Source: Flavipsychrobacter sp.
GTDB taxonomy: Bacteria; Bacteroidota; Bacteroidia; Chitinophagales; Chitinophagaceae
Direction: 5' to 3'
Assembly: GCA_017849575.1 (NCBI GenBank)
Contig: JAFIGV010000011.1
Span: 62,001 to 126,000 of the forward strand
DNA length: 64,000 nt
Each line of letters opens with the position of its first letter. Positions within the stretch are counted from its first letter, which is position 1. Positions 41,283-49,764 of the stretch are shown piece by piece. The translations under genes were made by a program, and so were the position numbers. The notes below the pieces were generated by a model. It was given only the letters and a program-made list of their open reading frames with translations, did not search any database and had not been told where the DNA came from.

Positions 41283-42480
41283 GTCTCAGCTTCAAAATAT
41301 AGTTTACAATTTCGCCAGCAATACGGGCTTTCGTATCAAGCGGCAAGGGAATCACATTCCCTTCTTTGTCAATCATGGTTACTTTATTGGTTTCGTGTCC
41401 AAAACCAGCACCCTCGTCTTTGAGTGAATTCAGAATAACAAGATCGGCATTTTTAGTCGCGAGTTTCTTTCGGGCATTCTCCAGTTCGTTGCTGGTTTCC
41501 AGCGCAAACCCCACAAGCAATTGTCCGGAACGTTTACTTGCCCCCAGCGATGATAGTATATCTGTGGTCTTTACCAATGATAGTTCTAACGCATCTCCGG
41601 TCTTCTTTATTTTGTCTTCGGCCTTGTTTGCCGGGCGGTAATCGGCTACGGCTGCGGCTAAAACGCTTATGGCAGCCCGGGGAAACACCTCCTGGCAGGC
41701 TTCATACATTTGGGCGGCACTTTCCACAGGCACTGTATGTATGCGGGGATGTACTGCCGATAAGGTGGTAGGGCCGAGTACGAGGGTCACCTCTGCGCCC
41801 TTTTTTGCAAGGGCTTCCGCCAGGGCTATCCCCATTTTCCCGGTCGAAAAATTACCTATGAAACGAACCGGATCGAGCCTCTCATAGGTTGGCCCTGCAG
41901 TAACTAATGCGTGGAGGCCACTCAGAGGCAAATCTTCCCGATCAGAAAAATATTCTTCAAGATATCGAACGATATTTTCCGGCTGTGCCATCCTGCCGGC
42001 CCCAATGAGGCCACTGGCCAATTCGCCGTGCTCTACCGGAATGATGATATTGCCATACTCCTGCAACTGTGACAAATTTCTCCGAGTGGCGGGATGCATC
42101 CACATATCTTCATCCATAGCTGGCGCAACAAACACAGGACAGGCGGCGGAAAGGTAAACCGCACAAACAAGATTGTCGCAGAGTCCACCAGCTAACCGGG
42201 CCATAGTGTTGGCACTGCATGGCGCCACCAGTATGGCATCTGCCCATCTGCCCATTTCTACATGGTTATTCCATGCGTCACCATCGCTAACGTTGCTATG
42301 AACTTTGTGTTTGGATACTGTAGATAGTGCCAGAGGGCTCACAAACTGGGTTGATGCTGGTGTCATGATCACCCGGACATCGGCACCGCTTTTTATCAGC
42401 AGTCGCACCAGCTCGGGTGTCTTGTATGCTGCTATACTTCCCGTAACGGCGAGTATTATTTTTTTGCCTTCCAATTGCAT
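41263..42480 (-). CDS. coaBC: Bifunctional CoaBC (phosphopantothenoylcysteine synthetase/decarboxylase)
   Basis: The 405-residue enzyme from ATG 42480 opens MQLEGKKIILAVTGSIAAYK. The N-terminal flavin-dependent decarboxylase (CoaC, residues ~1-185) has APCSANTMARLAGGLCDNL and VAPAMDEDMWMHP. The C-terminal synthetase (CoaB) has VTAGPTYERLDPVRFIGNFS, TGKMG, then KIKKTGD and VGFALETSN. It makes 4'-phosphopantetheine precursor for coenzyme A. In many Bacteroidota, rpoZ and bamD lie directly upstream; here the upstream neighbour is a cytochrome peroxidase gene. Confidence 0.96.
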   Translation of the reverse strand: MQLEGKKIILAVTGSIAAYKTPELVRLLIKSGADVRVIMTPASTQFVSPLALSTVSKHKVHSNVSDGDAWNNHVEMGRWADAILVAPCSANTMARLAGGLCDNLVCAVYLSAACPVFVAPAMDEDMWMHPATRRNLSQLQEYGNIIIPVEHGELASGLIGAGRMAQPENIVRYLEEYFSDREDLPLSGLHALVTAGPTYERLDPVRFIGNFSTGKMGIALAEALAKKGAEVTLVLGPTTLSAVHPRIHTVPVESAAQMYEACQEVFPRAAISVLAAAVADYRPANKAEDKIKKTGDALELSLVKTTDILSSLGASKRSGQLLVGFALETSNELENARKKLATKNADLVILNSLKDEGAGFGHETNKVTMIDKEGNVIPLPLDTKARIAGEIVNYILKLRHVEEVV

Positions 42481-42564
42481 GGAGCGTTCTCCCGGCTCTT
42501 GTTTTTTGCCGTGCTGCAAGGTACATCTTTTTCAAAATGACAATGGGAAAGACAAGTTAATATG

Positions 42565-43617
42565 CTACCTGGCGGCAGGCCGTTGTGCAAACGCAGTGTC
42601 CTGCAAAAATTCTTCGTCCGTGAGAGTTTTCAGGAATGCCACGAGCTGATATTTTTGCTGTGGCGTAAGCCCCAGTCCATTTTCCTTTCCCGGCTTGGTC
42701 ATGATCGGGTCGAGGTTGTTCACCTTGTGCACTCCGCTGTTATAAAACTCCACCACCTCTTCCAGTGTGGTAAATCGCCCATCGTGCATGAAGTAGGCAC
42801 GCCGGGCTACGTTCCTGAGGTTGGGTGTCCGAAATTTTCCTTTGTCTGTAGCGATGCCTGTCACCCTGTACAGACCAAGGTCAGCCTCTTTGTTATACAC
42901 ACTATCCAATCCGGTATTATGAAAGTCATCGTCAGTCATCATCGGGTTTGAGTGGCAATGAAAACAATCTCCTTTTTCGGTAAAGAACAGATTGCGGCCT
43001 TCCATTTCATCATAGCTCAGATCTTCGCGGCCTGTAATATACCTGTCGTACTTCGAATTGCGGGAAATCAAAGTGCGGACAAACTGGGCGAGGGCCTCTG
43101 CCAGGTGCTGATGGGTAATGGTATTGACACCAAAATATTTTTTGAAAAGAGAATGATAGGCCGAGTCTGCATTGATCTTGTTCAGGTCGGCCTGAAAAAA
43201 GTCCCGCACTTCAAAGAGCATAACGTCTTCGAGCGTGCCCGTTTGGGACCCATTCCACATAAATTTTGAGTACCATCCCAGGTTAACATGGGGTAACACC
43301 GGCATTCCGTCCACAAGCCTGGGAGAAGTGAAGCCATGGGCCTGTATATGGCAGCCGGCACAGCTCCTGCCATCATTCGACAGGCGGGGGTCATAATACA
43401 GCATTTTTCCCAAGGCAATCTTCTCTACATAGGGCTTATTAGTTTCGGGGATGATCATGTTGGGGAAATGTGCCGGCACCGCTATTTCGTAGGGAGTCAG
43501 CACTATTGTACTGTCCACAGGTGGATGCGGTTCATTATTTCCTGACTCCTCCTTTTTGCAGGCACTTACAAATAGAAATGTTGCGAAAAGCAGTATGTAG
43601 ATCTTGTTTGACACCAT
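42565..43617 (-). CDS. Di-haem cytochrome c peroxidase of the MauG/MbnH family
   Basis: A 350-residue lipoprotein (LFVSACKK, Cys20). It has two c-type haem sites: CAGCH at 86-90 and CFHCH at 218-222. Supporting blocks are LGKMLYYDPRLSNDGRSCAG, QFVRTLISRNSKYD, FRTPNLRNVARRAYFMHDGR and LVAFLKTLTD. It starts 3 nt after a MbnP-family gene. In characterised MbnP/MbnH pairs, the di-haem enzyme oxidises a Trp of the partner to kynurenine to build a copper site. That function here is by family and context. Confidence 0.9.
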   Translation of the reverse strand: MVSNKIYILLFATFLFVSACKKEESGNNEPHPPVDSTIVLTPYEIAVPAHFPNMIIPETNKPYVEKIALGKMLYYDPRLSNDGRSCAGCHIQAHGFTSPRLVDGMPVLPHVNLGWYSKFMWNGSQTGTLEDVMLFEVRDFFQADLNKINADSAYHSLFKKYFGVNTITHQHLAEALAQFVRTLISRNSKYDRYITGREDLSYDEMEGRNLFFTEKGDCFHCHSNPMMTDDDFHNTGLDSVYNKEADLGLYRVTGIATDKGKFRTPNLRNVARRAYFMHDGRFTTLEEVVEFYNSGVHKVNNLDPIMTKPGKENGLGLTPQQKYQLVAFLKTLTDEEFLQDTAFAQRPAAR

Positions 43618-43620
43618 GAC

Positions 43621-44343
43621 TCAGGGCACTTTAAACTGAAGCACATCGGCTCCATTGTGAGCAATCTTGGTCATCAGCATCATGTCGCCCATGGTATAAA
43701 CACCATCCTGATCAAAACTATAGTTCGCCGGATTCCTATACCATTCGTTGAGATTCATGACGAGGTTGATACTATTTGTTGCTCCGGACCTTACCGTGTA
43801 GCCCACAAAGCTGCCTGCATGTACCAGCATCATATTTGTTCCCAGGTGCATGGCATAGCCCGGTGTGCCCGCGGTATCCTGCCAGTGCCCTTCCAGCTTT
43901 AAGAAGTGATAGCCCCCGCCCATCATATCCGGCCACTCCATTCCAACGATTTCCGTGGTTTGTGGCAGCTTGCCGTGCACATTACTCGCTGAGTCAATAC
44001 CGATATAACATGCTATGGAATCGAAGCTGCCTACCGGCAATTGATGGAGTAGAAAAGAGCCCGTGTTGCGTGCATTCACATAGATCGTAGTATCCTTAGA
44101 AAACAACGGCAACCCGTTCTTGTAGAATCTGAAATGGCTTAGGAAATACTCAAGCCGGGTTACAGAATATTGTTCACCTGCAGCGTTAATATAGCGCATG
44201 GTATCAAAAACAAGAGGAGCTCCATCGACTTCAAAGCTGAGATTGATGCTGAGGTCGGTGAATCCGACGTCAGTCGAATCTTCCTTTTTGCAGGCAGAAA
44301 ACAACAAAGTGATCAGCGAGAAGGCGAAAAAAACTGGTTTCAT
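43621..44343 (-). CDS. MbnP family lipoprotein
   Basis: A 240-residue lipoprotein (ITLLFSACKKEDS, Cys18) starting at ATG 44343. MbnP-like features are LSFEVDGAPLVFDTMRYINA, YSVTRLEYFLSHFRFYKNG, CYIGIDSASNVHG, EWPDMMGGGYHFLKLEGHW and VMNLNEWY. Several conserved Trp residues are available for oxidation by the MbnH-like partner. The protein is predicted to be periplasmic-facing and copper-binding. A Crp/Fnr-like palindrome lies about 110 nt upstream. Confidence 0.88.
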   Translation of the reverse strand: MKPVFFAFSLITLLFSACKKEDSTDVGFTDLSINLSFEVDGAPLVFDTMRYINAAGEQYSVTRLEYFLSHFRFYKNGLPLFSKDTTIYVNARNTGSFLLHQLPVGSFDSIACYIGIDSASNVHGKLPQTTEIVGMEWPDMMGGGYHFLKLEGHWQDTAGTPGYAMHLGTNMMLVHAGSFVGYTVRSGATNSINLVMNLNEWYRNPANYSFDQDGVYTMGDMMLMTKIAHNGADVLQFKVP

Positions 44344-44453
44344 ATTTCCGAAGGTTTGAACACATGAAATTATTGCGTGCAGATACCGGGCTAAATTGAG
44401 TAGGGCCGCTAGCGGGTTACTTTGCGAAGTAAGCCAATAAAGTGCTGAAAGAG

Positions 44454-44469
44454 AGTGACAAAGGTCACT
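44454..44469 (-). promoter_or_regulatory. Crp/Fnr-like palindrome upstream of the MbnP/MbnH genes
   Basis: AGTGAC-AAAG-GTCACT is a perfect 6-4-6 palindrome, similar in layout to the TTGAC/TTGAT-N4 operators of Crp/Fnr-family regulators. A second palindrome TTACTT-TGCG-AAGTAA lies at 44417-44432. Both are between the divergent MbnP and PID-CTERM-like genes, so either could be controlled. The regulator is not in the window. Confidence 0.45.
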
Positions 44470-44626
44470 TTGAAAATTAATGCCGGTCAAAACCCGCAAT
44501 TAAGCCACTAAGGCAATATTAATACAGTAGTAAAGTTGCTGTTAATGGCGGCGCAACAGGCTGCCGATAGGTTGCAGGAAAAGACCTTTGTTCTGCTTCT
44601 GGAAGCTTATTTTTTTAAACTTTAAA

Positions 44627-44896
44627 ATGAAAACCATGAAAAAAATGATCCTATGTGGGCTGCTCTTAACGGCCAGTCTTGCCATACCACATACAGCATC
44701 AGCCGGCAACTGGTGGGATTGGTGGATGTATGGCGGAGGCGGAGGTAGTGGTTCCGGAGGAGGCTCTGGTGGGAGTGGGGGCGGTGGTGGCAACGCTGTT
44801 CCCCTCGATGGCGGACTAAGCCTTTTGCTCATAGCCGGCGCCGGCTATGGCCTTAAGCGGTTTGCTGCTAATGCCGGAGATTCCGGAGAAGGATAG
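44627..44896 (+). CDS. Small Gly-rich secreted peptide with PID-CTERM-like sorting signal
   Basis: From ATG 44627 this encodes 89 residues. A signal peptide ends at TASA (residue 26). A Trp-rich segment NWWDWWMY leads into a Gly/Ser run (residues 36-55). The C-terminus has PLDGG (59-63), a hydrophobic helix LSLLLIAGAGYGL and a basic KRF stop. This tripartite tail (Pro-x-Asp-Gly-Gly, membrane helix, basic patch) matches PID-CTERM protein-sorting signals in Bacteroidota, which are analogous to PEP-CTERM. I infer processing by a membrane sorting enzyme, but none is encoded nearby. An alternative start is 44636. Confidence 0.75.
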   Translation: MKTMKKMILCGLLLTASLAIPHTASAGNWWDWWMYGGGGGSGSGGGSGGSGGGGGNAVPLDGGLSLLLIAGAGYGLKRFAANAGDSGEG

Positions 44897-44931
44897 ACCT
44901 ATTTACCTTCAGCCCAAGACGTCTTGCAAAA

Positions 44932-44966
44932 ATCAAAAAGCCTCCCGTTTGCGGAGGCTTTTTGAT
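44932..44966. terminator. Bidirectional terminator between the PID-CTERM-like gene and rny
   Basis: A 14 bp perfect inverted repeat (ATCAAAAAGCCTCC/GGAGGCTTTTTGAT) with a 7 nt loop. It has A-tract and T-tract on both sides and serves both convergent genes. Confidence 0.92.
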
Positions 44967-45003
44967 CTATTATCGCCGGCGTTCATACGCGGCAGTTTTT
45001 TAT

Positions 45004-46578
45004 TTATCGTGCAATATTTACTGCCCGGAGCTCGCGTATCACGGTCACTTTTATCTGCCCGGGGTATTGCATTTCTTTCTGAATCTTGTCTGCAATTTCA
45101 AAGGAAAGACGATCGCTATCTGCATCACTCACTTTTTCCGCCTCCACAATGACGCGCAGTTCTCTGCCCGCCTGTATCGCATAGGCCTTTTCCACACCGT
45201 TATAAGCCATAGCGAGGCTCTCAAGGTCTTTGATGCGCTGCAGATAGCTTTGCATCATTTCTCTCCGCGCGCCCGGCCGTGCACCGCTTATGGCATCGCA
45301 GGCCTGGATGATCGGTGAAATTATAAAGCTCATCTCCATTTCATCATGGTGGGCACCGATAGCGTTGACAACAGCCGGATGTTCACCACATTTTTCAGCC
45401 AGCCGCGCACCCAGCAGCGCATGGCTCAGTTCGGTCTCTTCGTCGGGCACTTTTCCAATATCGTGCAGCAGACCCGCCCGCTTCGCCAGCTTCACCACTT
45501 TCTGACCCAGTCCTAATTCGGAGGCCATAATGGCGCAAAGATTTGCCGTCTCCTTTGAGTGCATGAGCAGGTTTTGACCGTAGGACGAACGGAAGCGCAT
45601 CTTACCAACCATACGTACCAGGTCTTTGTGCAAACCATGAATGCCCAGCTCAATAATCGTACGCTCACCGATTTCCATTACCTGCTCTTCGAGTTGCTTT
45701 CTGGTTTTTTCCACAATCTCCTCGATACGTGCAGGATGGATGCGTCCGTCTTGCACAAGACGTTGCAGTGACAGGCGGGCTACCTCTCTCCGCAGCGGGT
45801 CAAAACAGCTTAGCACAATGGCTTCAGGCGTATCGTCAATGATCAGGTCCACACCGGTGGCCGCTTCAAGCGCCCGGATATTCCTGCCTTCCCGACCAAT
45901 GATCTGACCTTTCAGTTCATCACTTTCAAGGTTAAACACCGTAATGGCATTCTCAATAGTTTGTTCTGCTGCTGTACGCTGAATGGTTTGGATGACGATC
46001 TTCTTGGCCTCTTTGGTAGCATTAAGCTTGGCCTCCTCCATGATCTCTTTGACATGCGCCATGGCTTTGGTGCGGGCCTCTTCCTTAACCAGTTCCACCA
46101 GTTCCGACTTGGCCTCTTCTGCACTCAAATTGGCCACTTTCTCCAGGCGGCGAATATGTTCTTCCTGATGTCTTTCCAGCTCTGTGCGCTTAATATTTAC
46201 GACTTCAAGCTGCTTATCGAGGTTCTGACGCAGTTGTTCGTTTTCGTTGATCTGCTTCTGAAGGTTGGCATTCTTGTCGTTCCAGCTCTGCTGTTGTTGC
46301 TTCAGTCGATGTTCCGATTCGCCAATCTTTTGATTTCTGAGGATTACTTCTTTTTCATGCTCACTCTTTAATTGTAGAAAATGCTCCTTTGCTTCCAGTA
46401 TCTTCTTCTCCTTCAGCGTTTCCGCGTGTGCCTTTGCATCATCAACGATCTTCTTTGCAGTTTGTTCCGCTTCTTCAATTTGTTTCTGAGTGTTTTTAGC
46501 AAATATTATTTTACCAAGAAATATACCTATTAAAATAGCCACCACACCTATGATGGAGGCAACAATTGTGGGTTCCAT
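45004..46578 (-). CDS. rny: Ribonuclease Y
   Basis: The 524-residue endoribonuclease has an N-terminal membrane anchor (about residues 5-25, [19 protein letters not shown]). A long Glu/Lys/Gln-rich coiled coil runs to about residue 200. The KH RNA-binding domain has [20 protein letters not shown]. The HD domain has [25 protein letters not shown], and HHDEMEM. RNase Y initiates decay of many mRNAs. The length and domain order are canonical. Monocistronic. Confidence 0.97.
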   Translation of the reverse strand: MEPTIVASIIGVVAILIGIFLGKIIFAKNTQKQIEEAEQTAKKIVDDAKAHAETLKEKKILEAKEHFLQLKSEHEKEVILRNQKIGESEHRLKQQQQSWNDKNANLQKQINENEQLRQNLDKQLEVVNIKRTELERHQEEHIRRLEKVANLSAEEAKSELVELVKEEARTKAMAHVKEIMEEAKLNATKEAKKIVIQTIQRTAAEQTIENAITVFNLESDELKGQIIGREGRNIRALEAATGVDLIIDDTPEAIVLSCFDPLRREVARLSLQRLVQDGRIHPARIEEIVEKTRKQLEEQVMEIGERTIIELGIHGLHKDLVRMVGKMRFRSSYGQNLLMHSKETANLCAIMASELGLGQKVVKLAKRAGLLHDIGKVPDEETELSHALLGARLAEKCGEHPAVVNAIGAHHDEMEMSFIISPIIQACDAISGARPGARREMMQSYLQRIKDLESLAMAYNGVEKAYAIQAGRELRVIVEAEKVSDADSDRLSFEIADKIQKEMQYPGQIKVTVIRELRAVNIAR

Positions 46579-46759
46579 AACCTTTTTGTAACTTTTTGTC
46601 TGATAAATAATTCCATTTACGCCTGCCCAATATATGTTAGTCTCATTTGGTCGGACATAGATTAGTGGGCTAAATTAAGAAAAGATTTCGGTTGCCGAAA
46701 TGCGGCGCTCGGGCCGTTTTGAAACCGTGCCAACAGGTCGTAATTTGCGACGCTAACAA

Positions 46760-47542
46760 ATGGTCATGACGATTTCTTACGCCTTCTGTAACGTTTCGGT
46801 ACTTCCCGTTCGCAGCGAACCCTCACACCGAGCTGAACAGGTTACGCAATTGCTGTTTGGTGAGAAAGCTGAGATATTGGAAACCAACGCCAAGGAATGG
46901 GTAAGAATCCGAAATAGCTGGGATGGGTATATAGGCTGGTGCCGTCTGTCGCAATTGACCTCCATACACCGGAAAGATTTTCTGAAACCAGCCCGCGCCC
47001 TGGCAGCCGATAGTAAGGGCTATCTTCTTTTTGAACAGGGCCAGCTCTGGTTGCCCGCCGGCGCTGAGCTGATGAAATTGAAATTTACCCTTCATCAGGA
47101 AGCCGGAAAATTTAAAGGCAGAAAGCTTAAGCCGGAGGATGGCGTGGCCGACGGCACACGGCTGCGTGAAGCTGCCCTGCAATTTCTGCATGCACCCTAC
47201 CAGTGGGGCGGCAAAAGCATTGCAGGTATTGATTGCTCAGGACTTACACAGCTTGCTTACCGGCTTAGCAACATCCGCCTGCCTCGCGATGCTTCTCAAC
47301 AGGCAGCGGAAGGAACTACGGTTGATTTTCTACAGCATGCGGCATGCGGCGATCTTGCCTTTTTTGACGATCACGAAGGACGGATTGTGCATGTAGGGAT
47401 GCTGCTGGACGAGCATAACATCATACATGCCACAGAAACCAGTGGAAGAGTGGTCATTGACCGTATAGACCCGGGAGGAATTATCAGTGTATCGTTGCGG
47501 AAACGAACCCACAACCTGCGTATGGTTAAGCGCTATCTCTAA
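46760..47542 (+). CDS. C40 (NlpC/P60) family peptidase with SH3 domains
   Basis: A 260-residue protein. Residues ~1-120 are two bacterial SH3-like units (SVLPVRSEPSHRAEQVTQLL...WVRIRNSWDGYIGWC). The C-terminal NlpC/P60 domain has catalytic Cys159 in GIDCSGLTQLAYR, His211 in GRIVHVGMLL and His223 in NIIHATE. Such enzymes cleave D-Glu-diaminopimelate bonds in peptidoglycan peptides. No signal peptide is evident, as in cytoplasmic muropeptide-recycling YkfC-type homologues. It overlaps the convergent next gene by 4 nt. Confidence 0.93.
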   Translation: MVMTISYAFCNVSVLPVRSEPSHRAEQVTQLLFGEKAEILETNAKEWVRIRNSWDGYIGWCRLSQLTSIHRKDFLKPARALAADSKGYLLFEQGQLWLPAGAELMKLKFTLHQEAGKFKGRKLKPEDGVADGTRLREAALQFLHAPYQWGGKSIAGIDCSGLTQLAYRLSNIRLPRDASQQAAEGTTVDFLQHAACGDLAFFDDHEGRIVHVGMLLDEHNIIHATETSGRVVIDRIDPGGIISVSLRKRTHNLRMVKRYL

Positions 47543-48636
47543 TATTCGTTGCCTTTGTAAAAAATCCTGAAAAGATTGGCGCCCACTTTGTAGCGGAGCA
47601 CATCGTAAGTAAGTTGCCAGCCTTCGCTGGTGGATGCATCACCATTGCTAAAGATGGTCGATACATCATACACTTCACCTTCAGACATCAGGCGGAGCAC
47701 GTTTGCGCGGTTTACGTAAGCAATAGAGTTGTATTGCACTACATAATTGTCGGGGTAATAACTTTCGAGTGTGATGATATCCCCTTTATAGAAGGCTTTA
47801 AAGTAGCCGCCGCCATCGCGATAGGCCACAACATAATCTCCCACCCGATAGTCTGGCCGAAAGAAACCAATGGTGGTAACGGTATCGTCGTAAAAAACTT
47901 TGAAATATCCGTCATTAGAAACATAGGCCACCACATTATCGCCCACGGCGTAGTTCTGTGGTGGAAAAGCTTCTGCAACTATTGTATTGCCGTTATGAAA
48001 AATTTTGAACTGCCGATTGATATCCACATAGGCCACAGTATTGCGGCCCACATCGAAACTACTCACTGCATAATTTTCCTGCGCGAAAACAGTGCCGTGA
48101 AAAAATATCCGGAACTGATTGGCGTAATTGTCGTAGGCGGCAATATTATCCGAAACTTTCACCACCTCAATAGCCTCTGCAGCCAGAAAATTTTCAATCG
48201 GGTAGATATCGCCGTTGTAATAAGCCTTCCATTCACTGCGAATACCGTCGAGAAATAAGAGTACGCTATCGCCAAGAAAGTACTGTTGAACCATGGGTGA
48301 CAAATTGCGCGTAGCACCGTTGTCGAACACATTGAGCGACCGGGCATTGATGTAGGCAACGAGATTGTCACTTACAAAATAGTCATTGGTAAAGCCGGCA
48401 TTGATGGTGCGCATCCCGCCTCCATAATATATTTTGAAGGAGCGCGAATTGTCGAGATAAGGAATAGCCGTGCGGCCAATCTTAAGTGATATGGGCGTCA
48501 GATAATCAATCTTGCGGATAATTCCATCGTCCCACACCATTACCTGATTTTGCAGATTGACATAGGCGGATAGCGGTTGAGCAAATGAAAAGACGGACAA
48601 CAGAATGGTAGAAAGGAAACTTAAAAACTTCAGCAT
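47539..48636 (-). CDS. Exported beta-repeat protein of unknown function
   Basis: The product has 365 residues with a signal peptide ending FSFAQ. The mature protein is built of about seven to eight units of ~42 residues with the pattern VGDNxVAYVDxxxxFKVFYxGxxxxLE. The clearest are VGRNTVAYVDINRQFKIFHN, VGDNVVAYVSNDGYFKVFYD and VGDYVVAYRDGGGYFKAFYK. The periodic strand-turn-strand layout suggests a beta-propeller. I do not recognise a named family. It is probably periplasmic or surface exposed. The 3' end overlaps the convergent NlpC/P60 gene by 4 nt. Confidence 0.82.
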   Translation of the reverse strand: MLKFLSFLSTILLSVFSFAQPLSAYVNLQNQVMVWDDGIIRKIDYLTPISLKIGRTAIPYLDNSRSFKIYYGGGMRTINAGFTNDYFVSDNLVAYINARSLNVFDNGATRNLSPMVQQYFLGDSVLLFLDGIRSEWKAYYNGDIYPIENFLAAEAIEVVKVSDNIAAYDNYANQFRIFFHGTVFAQENYAVSSFDVGRNTVAYVDINRQFKIFHNGNTIVAEAFPPQNYAVGDNVVAYVSNDGYFKVFYDDTVTTIGFFRPDYRVGDYVVAYRDGGGYFKAFYKGDIITLESYYPDNYVVQYNSIAYVNRANVLRLMSEGEVYDVSTIFSNGDASTSEGWQLTYDVLRYKVGANLFRIFYKGNEY

Positions 48637-48670
48637 GTGCAGCAGAAATGTTTGGTAAGTTAAAATAAAA

Positions 48671-48722
48671 AAGCCAGCCTGAGAACAGGCCAGCCCCTAT
48701 AAACCCTATCACTATGAAAACT
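48671..48722 (+). repeat. 52 bp hairpin-and-leader repeat, copy 1
   Basis: The unit contains hairpin GCCTG-AGAA-CAGGC and then CCCTATAAACCCTATCAC followed by TATGAAAACT. On the minus strand the hairpin (GCTGGCCTG-TTCT-CAGGCTGGC) is followed by TTTTTTATTTT, as in an intrinsic terminator. Copy 2 at 48963-49014 differs at 3 of 52 positions, two of which compensate each other in the stem. Confidence 0.75.
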
Positions 48723-48962
48723 GTTGCAAAAATAATATTTTTTTAAAAAAACAATAGCGCGGTAAAAAATTATTTCAAAACAATCTCTATTGAAATTACT
48801 GAAAACAATTCCGTTAAGAATTAAATAATATTTTCTATTGGATTTGATAGCCATATGTTTATCTGCACCTCAGAGCGACCTTAAAGGGATCGAAAAAAAA
48901 CGCATGGAAGGAATATGAAGATGGGCAACTGGTGCGGCTTTGATGAGCTATGTACAAAGAGA

Positions 48963-49014
48963 AAGCCAGTCTGAGAACAGACCAGCCCCTATAAACCCTA
49001 TCACCATGAAAACT
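48963..49014 (+). repeat. 52 bp hairpin-and-leader repeat, copy 2
   Basis: Same unit as 48671-48722 with stem GTCTG-AGAA-CAGAC instead of GCCTG/CAGGC. On the minus strand it lies 124 nt beyond the infC stop and is followed by a T-rich run, so it could be the infC terminator. On the plus strand, ATGAAAACT is followed by a stop after five codons. Confidence 0.75.
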
Positions 49015-49137
49015 TTTTTATAATGGATGGAAACGCTACATCGGCATTGATTACAGGTACAAAAATAAAAATGGCATTAAAAAATGCCAATTTATTTTTG
49101 TTAACAAAATGTTAAAGTATTAAACCGAGATTAAAAT

Positions 49138-49692
49138 CTACTTCTTCTTTTTCGGTGTAAAAATGGCGATCATCCGCTTGCCTTCCATCTTGGGCATAGA
49201 CTCCAGCGAGCCTACTTCGGCAAGGCGCTCGGCAAACTTCAGCAGCAGTAGTTCGCCGCGTTCCTGAAACATTATGGCGCGACCCTTGAACTGCACATAA
49301 CACTTCACCTTGTTGCCATCCTGAAGAAATTTTTCGGCATGCTTTGACTTAAAGTCGAAATCATGTTCGTCGGTATTGGGTGTGAAGCGAATTTCTTTCA
49401 CTTCCGACTGTTTCGATTTGGCCTTTTGTTCTTTATCCTTTTTCTTCTTTTCGTACAGAAACTTTTGATAGTCGATCAACCGACAAACCGGGGGTACGGC
49501 ATTTGGAGAAATCTCCACAAGGTCAACCTCCAGCTCTGTAGCCATCTGAAGCGCTTTGGCGAGCGGGTAAACACCGGGTTCGATGTTTTCGCCTACCACG
49601 CGCACTTCCTGCGCTGTTATTTCATTATTGAGCTTGTGCTCACGCTGTACTTGTCTTGGTCTTATGAAAGGTCCTCTGCTTCTTTTTTGCAT
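49138..49692 (-). CDS. infC: Translation initiation factor IF-3
   Basis: A 184-residue IF-3. The N-terminal domain includes KLNNEITAQEVRVVGENIEP and QMATELEVDLVEISPNAVPP, then VCRLIDYQKFLYEKKKK. A basic linker joins it to the C-terminal domain (KEIRFTPNTDEHDFDFK, KVKCYVQFKGRAIMFQERG). IF-3 binds the 30S subunit and checks the start codon. It starts with ATG here, whereas many bacteria use a rare codon for autoregulation. It has its own promoter between thrS and infC. rpmI and rplT are absent downstream. Confidence 0.96.
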   Translation of the reverse strand: MQKRSRGPFIRPRQVQREHKLNNEITAQEVRVVGENIEPGVYPLAKALQMATELEVDLVEISPNAVPPVCRLIDYQKFLYEKKKKDKEQKAKSKQSEVKEIRFTPNTDEHDFDFKSKHAEKFLQDGNKVKCYVQFKGRAIMFQERGELLLLKFAERLAEVGSLESMPKMEGKRMIAIFTPKKKK

Positions 49693-49714
49693 TAAAATTT
49701 ATTAATAACGATGG

Positions 49715-49744
49715 CAAAAATAGCGTATTTGTAATATCAACAAA
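49715..49744 (-). promoter_or_regulatory. Promoter of infC
   Basis: On the minus strand TTTG (49744-49741) and TATTTTTG (49722-49715) are separated by 18 nt, an excellent Bacteroidota promoter. The -7 box ends 22 nt before the infC ATG and lies downstream of the thrS stop. Confidence 0.7.
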
Positions 49745-49764
49745 CTAATCCAGTTTGAAAAAAG

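Larger units (their letters stand above)
48637..49137. other. Gene-free interval downstream of infC
   Basis: I find no gene here on either strand, including no rpmI or rplT, which normally follow infC. The interval is AT-rich and contains the two copies of a 52 bp hairpin repeat (48671-48722 and 48963-49014). Confidence 0.6.
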
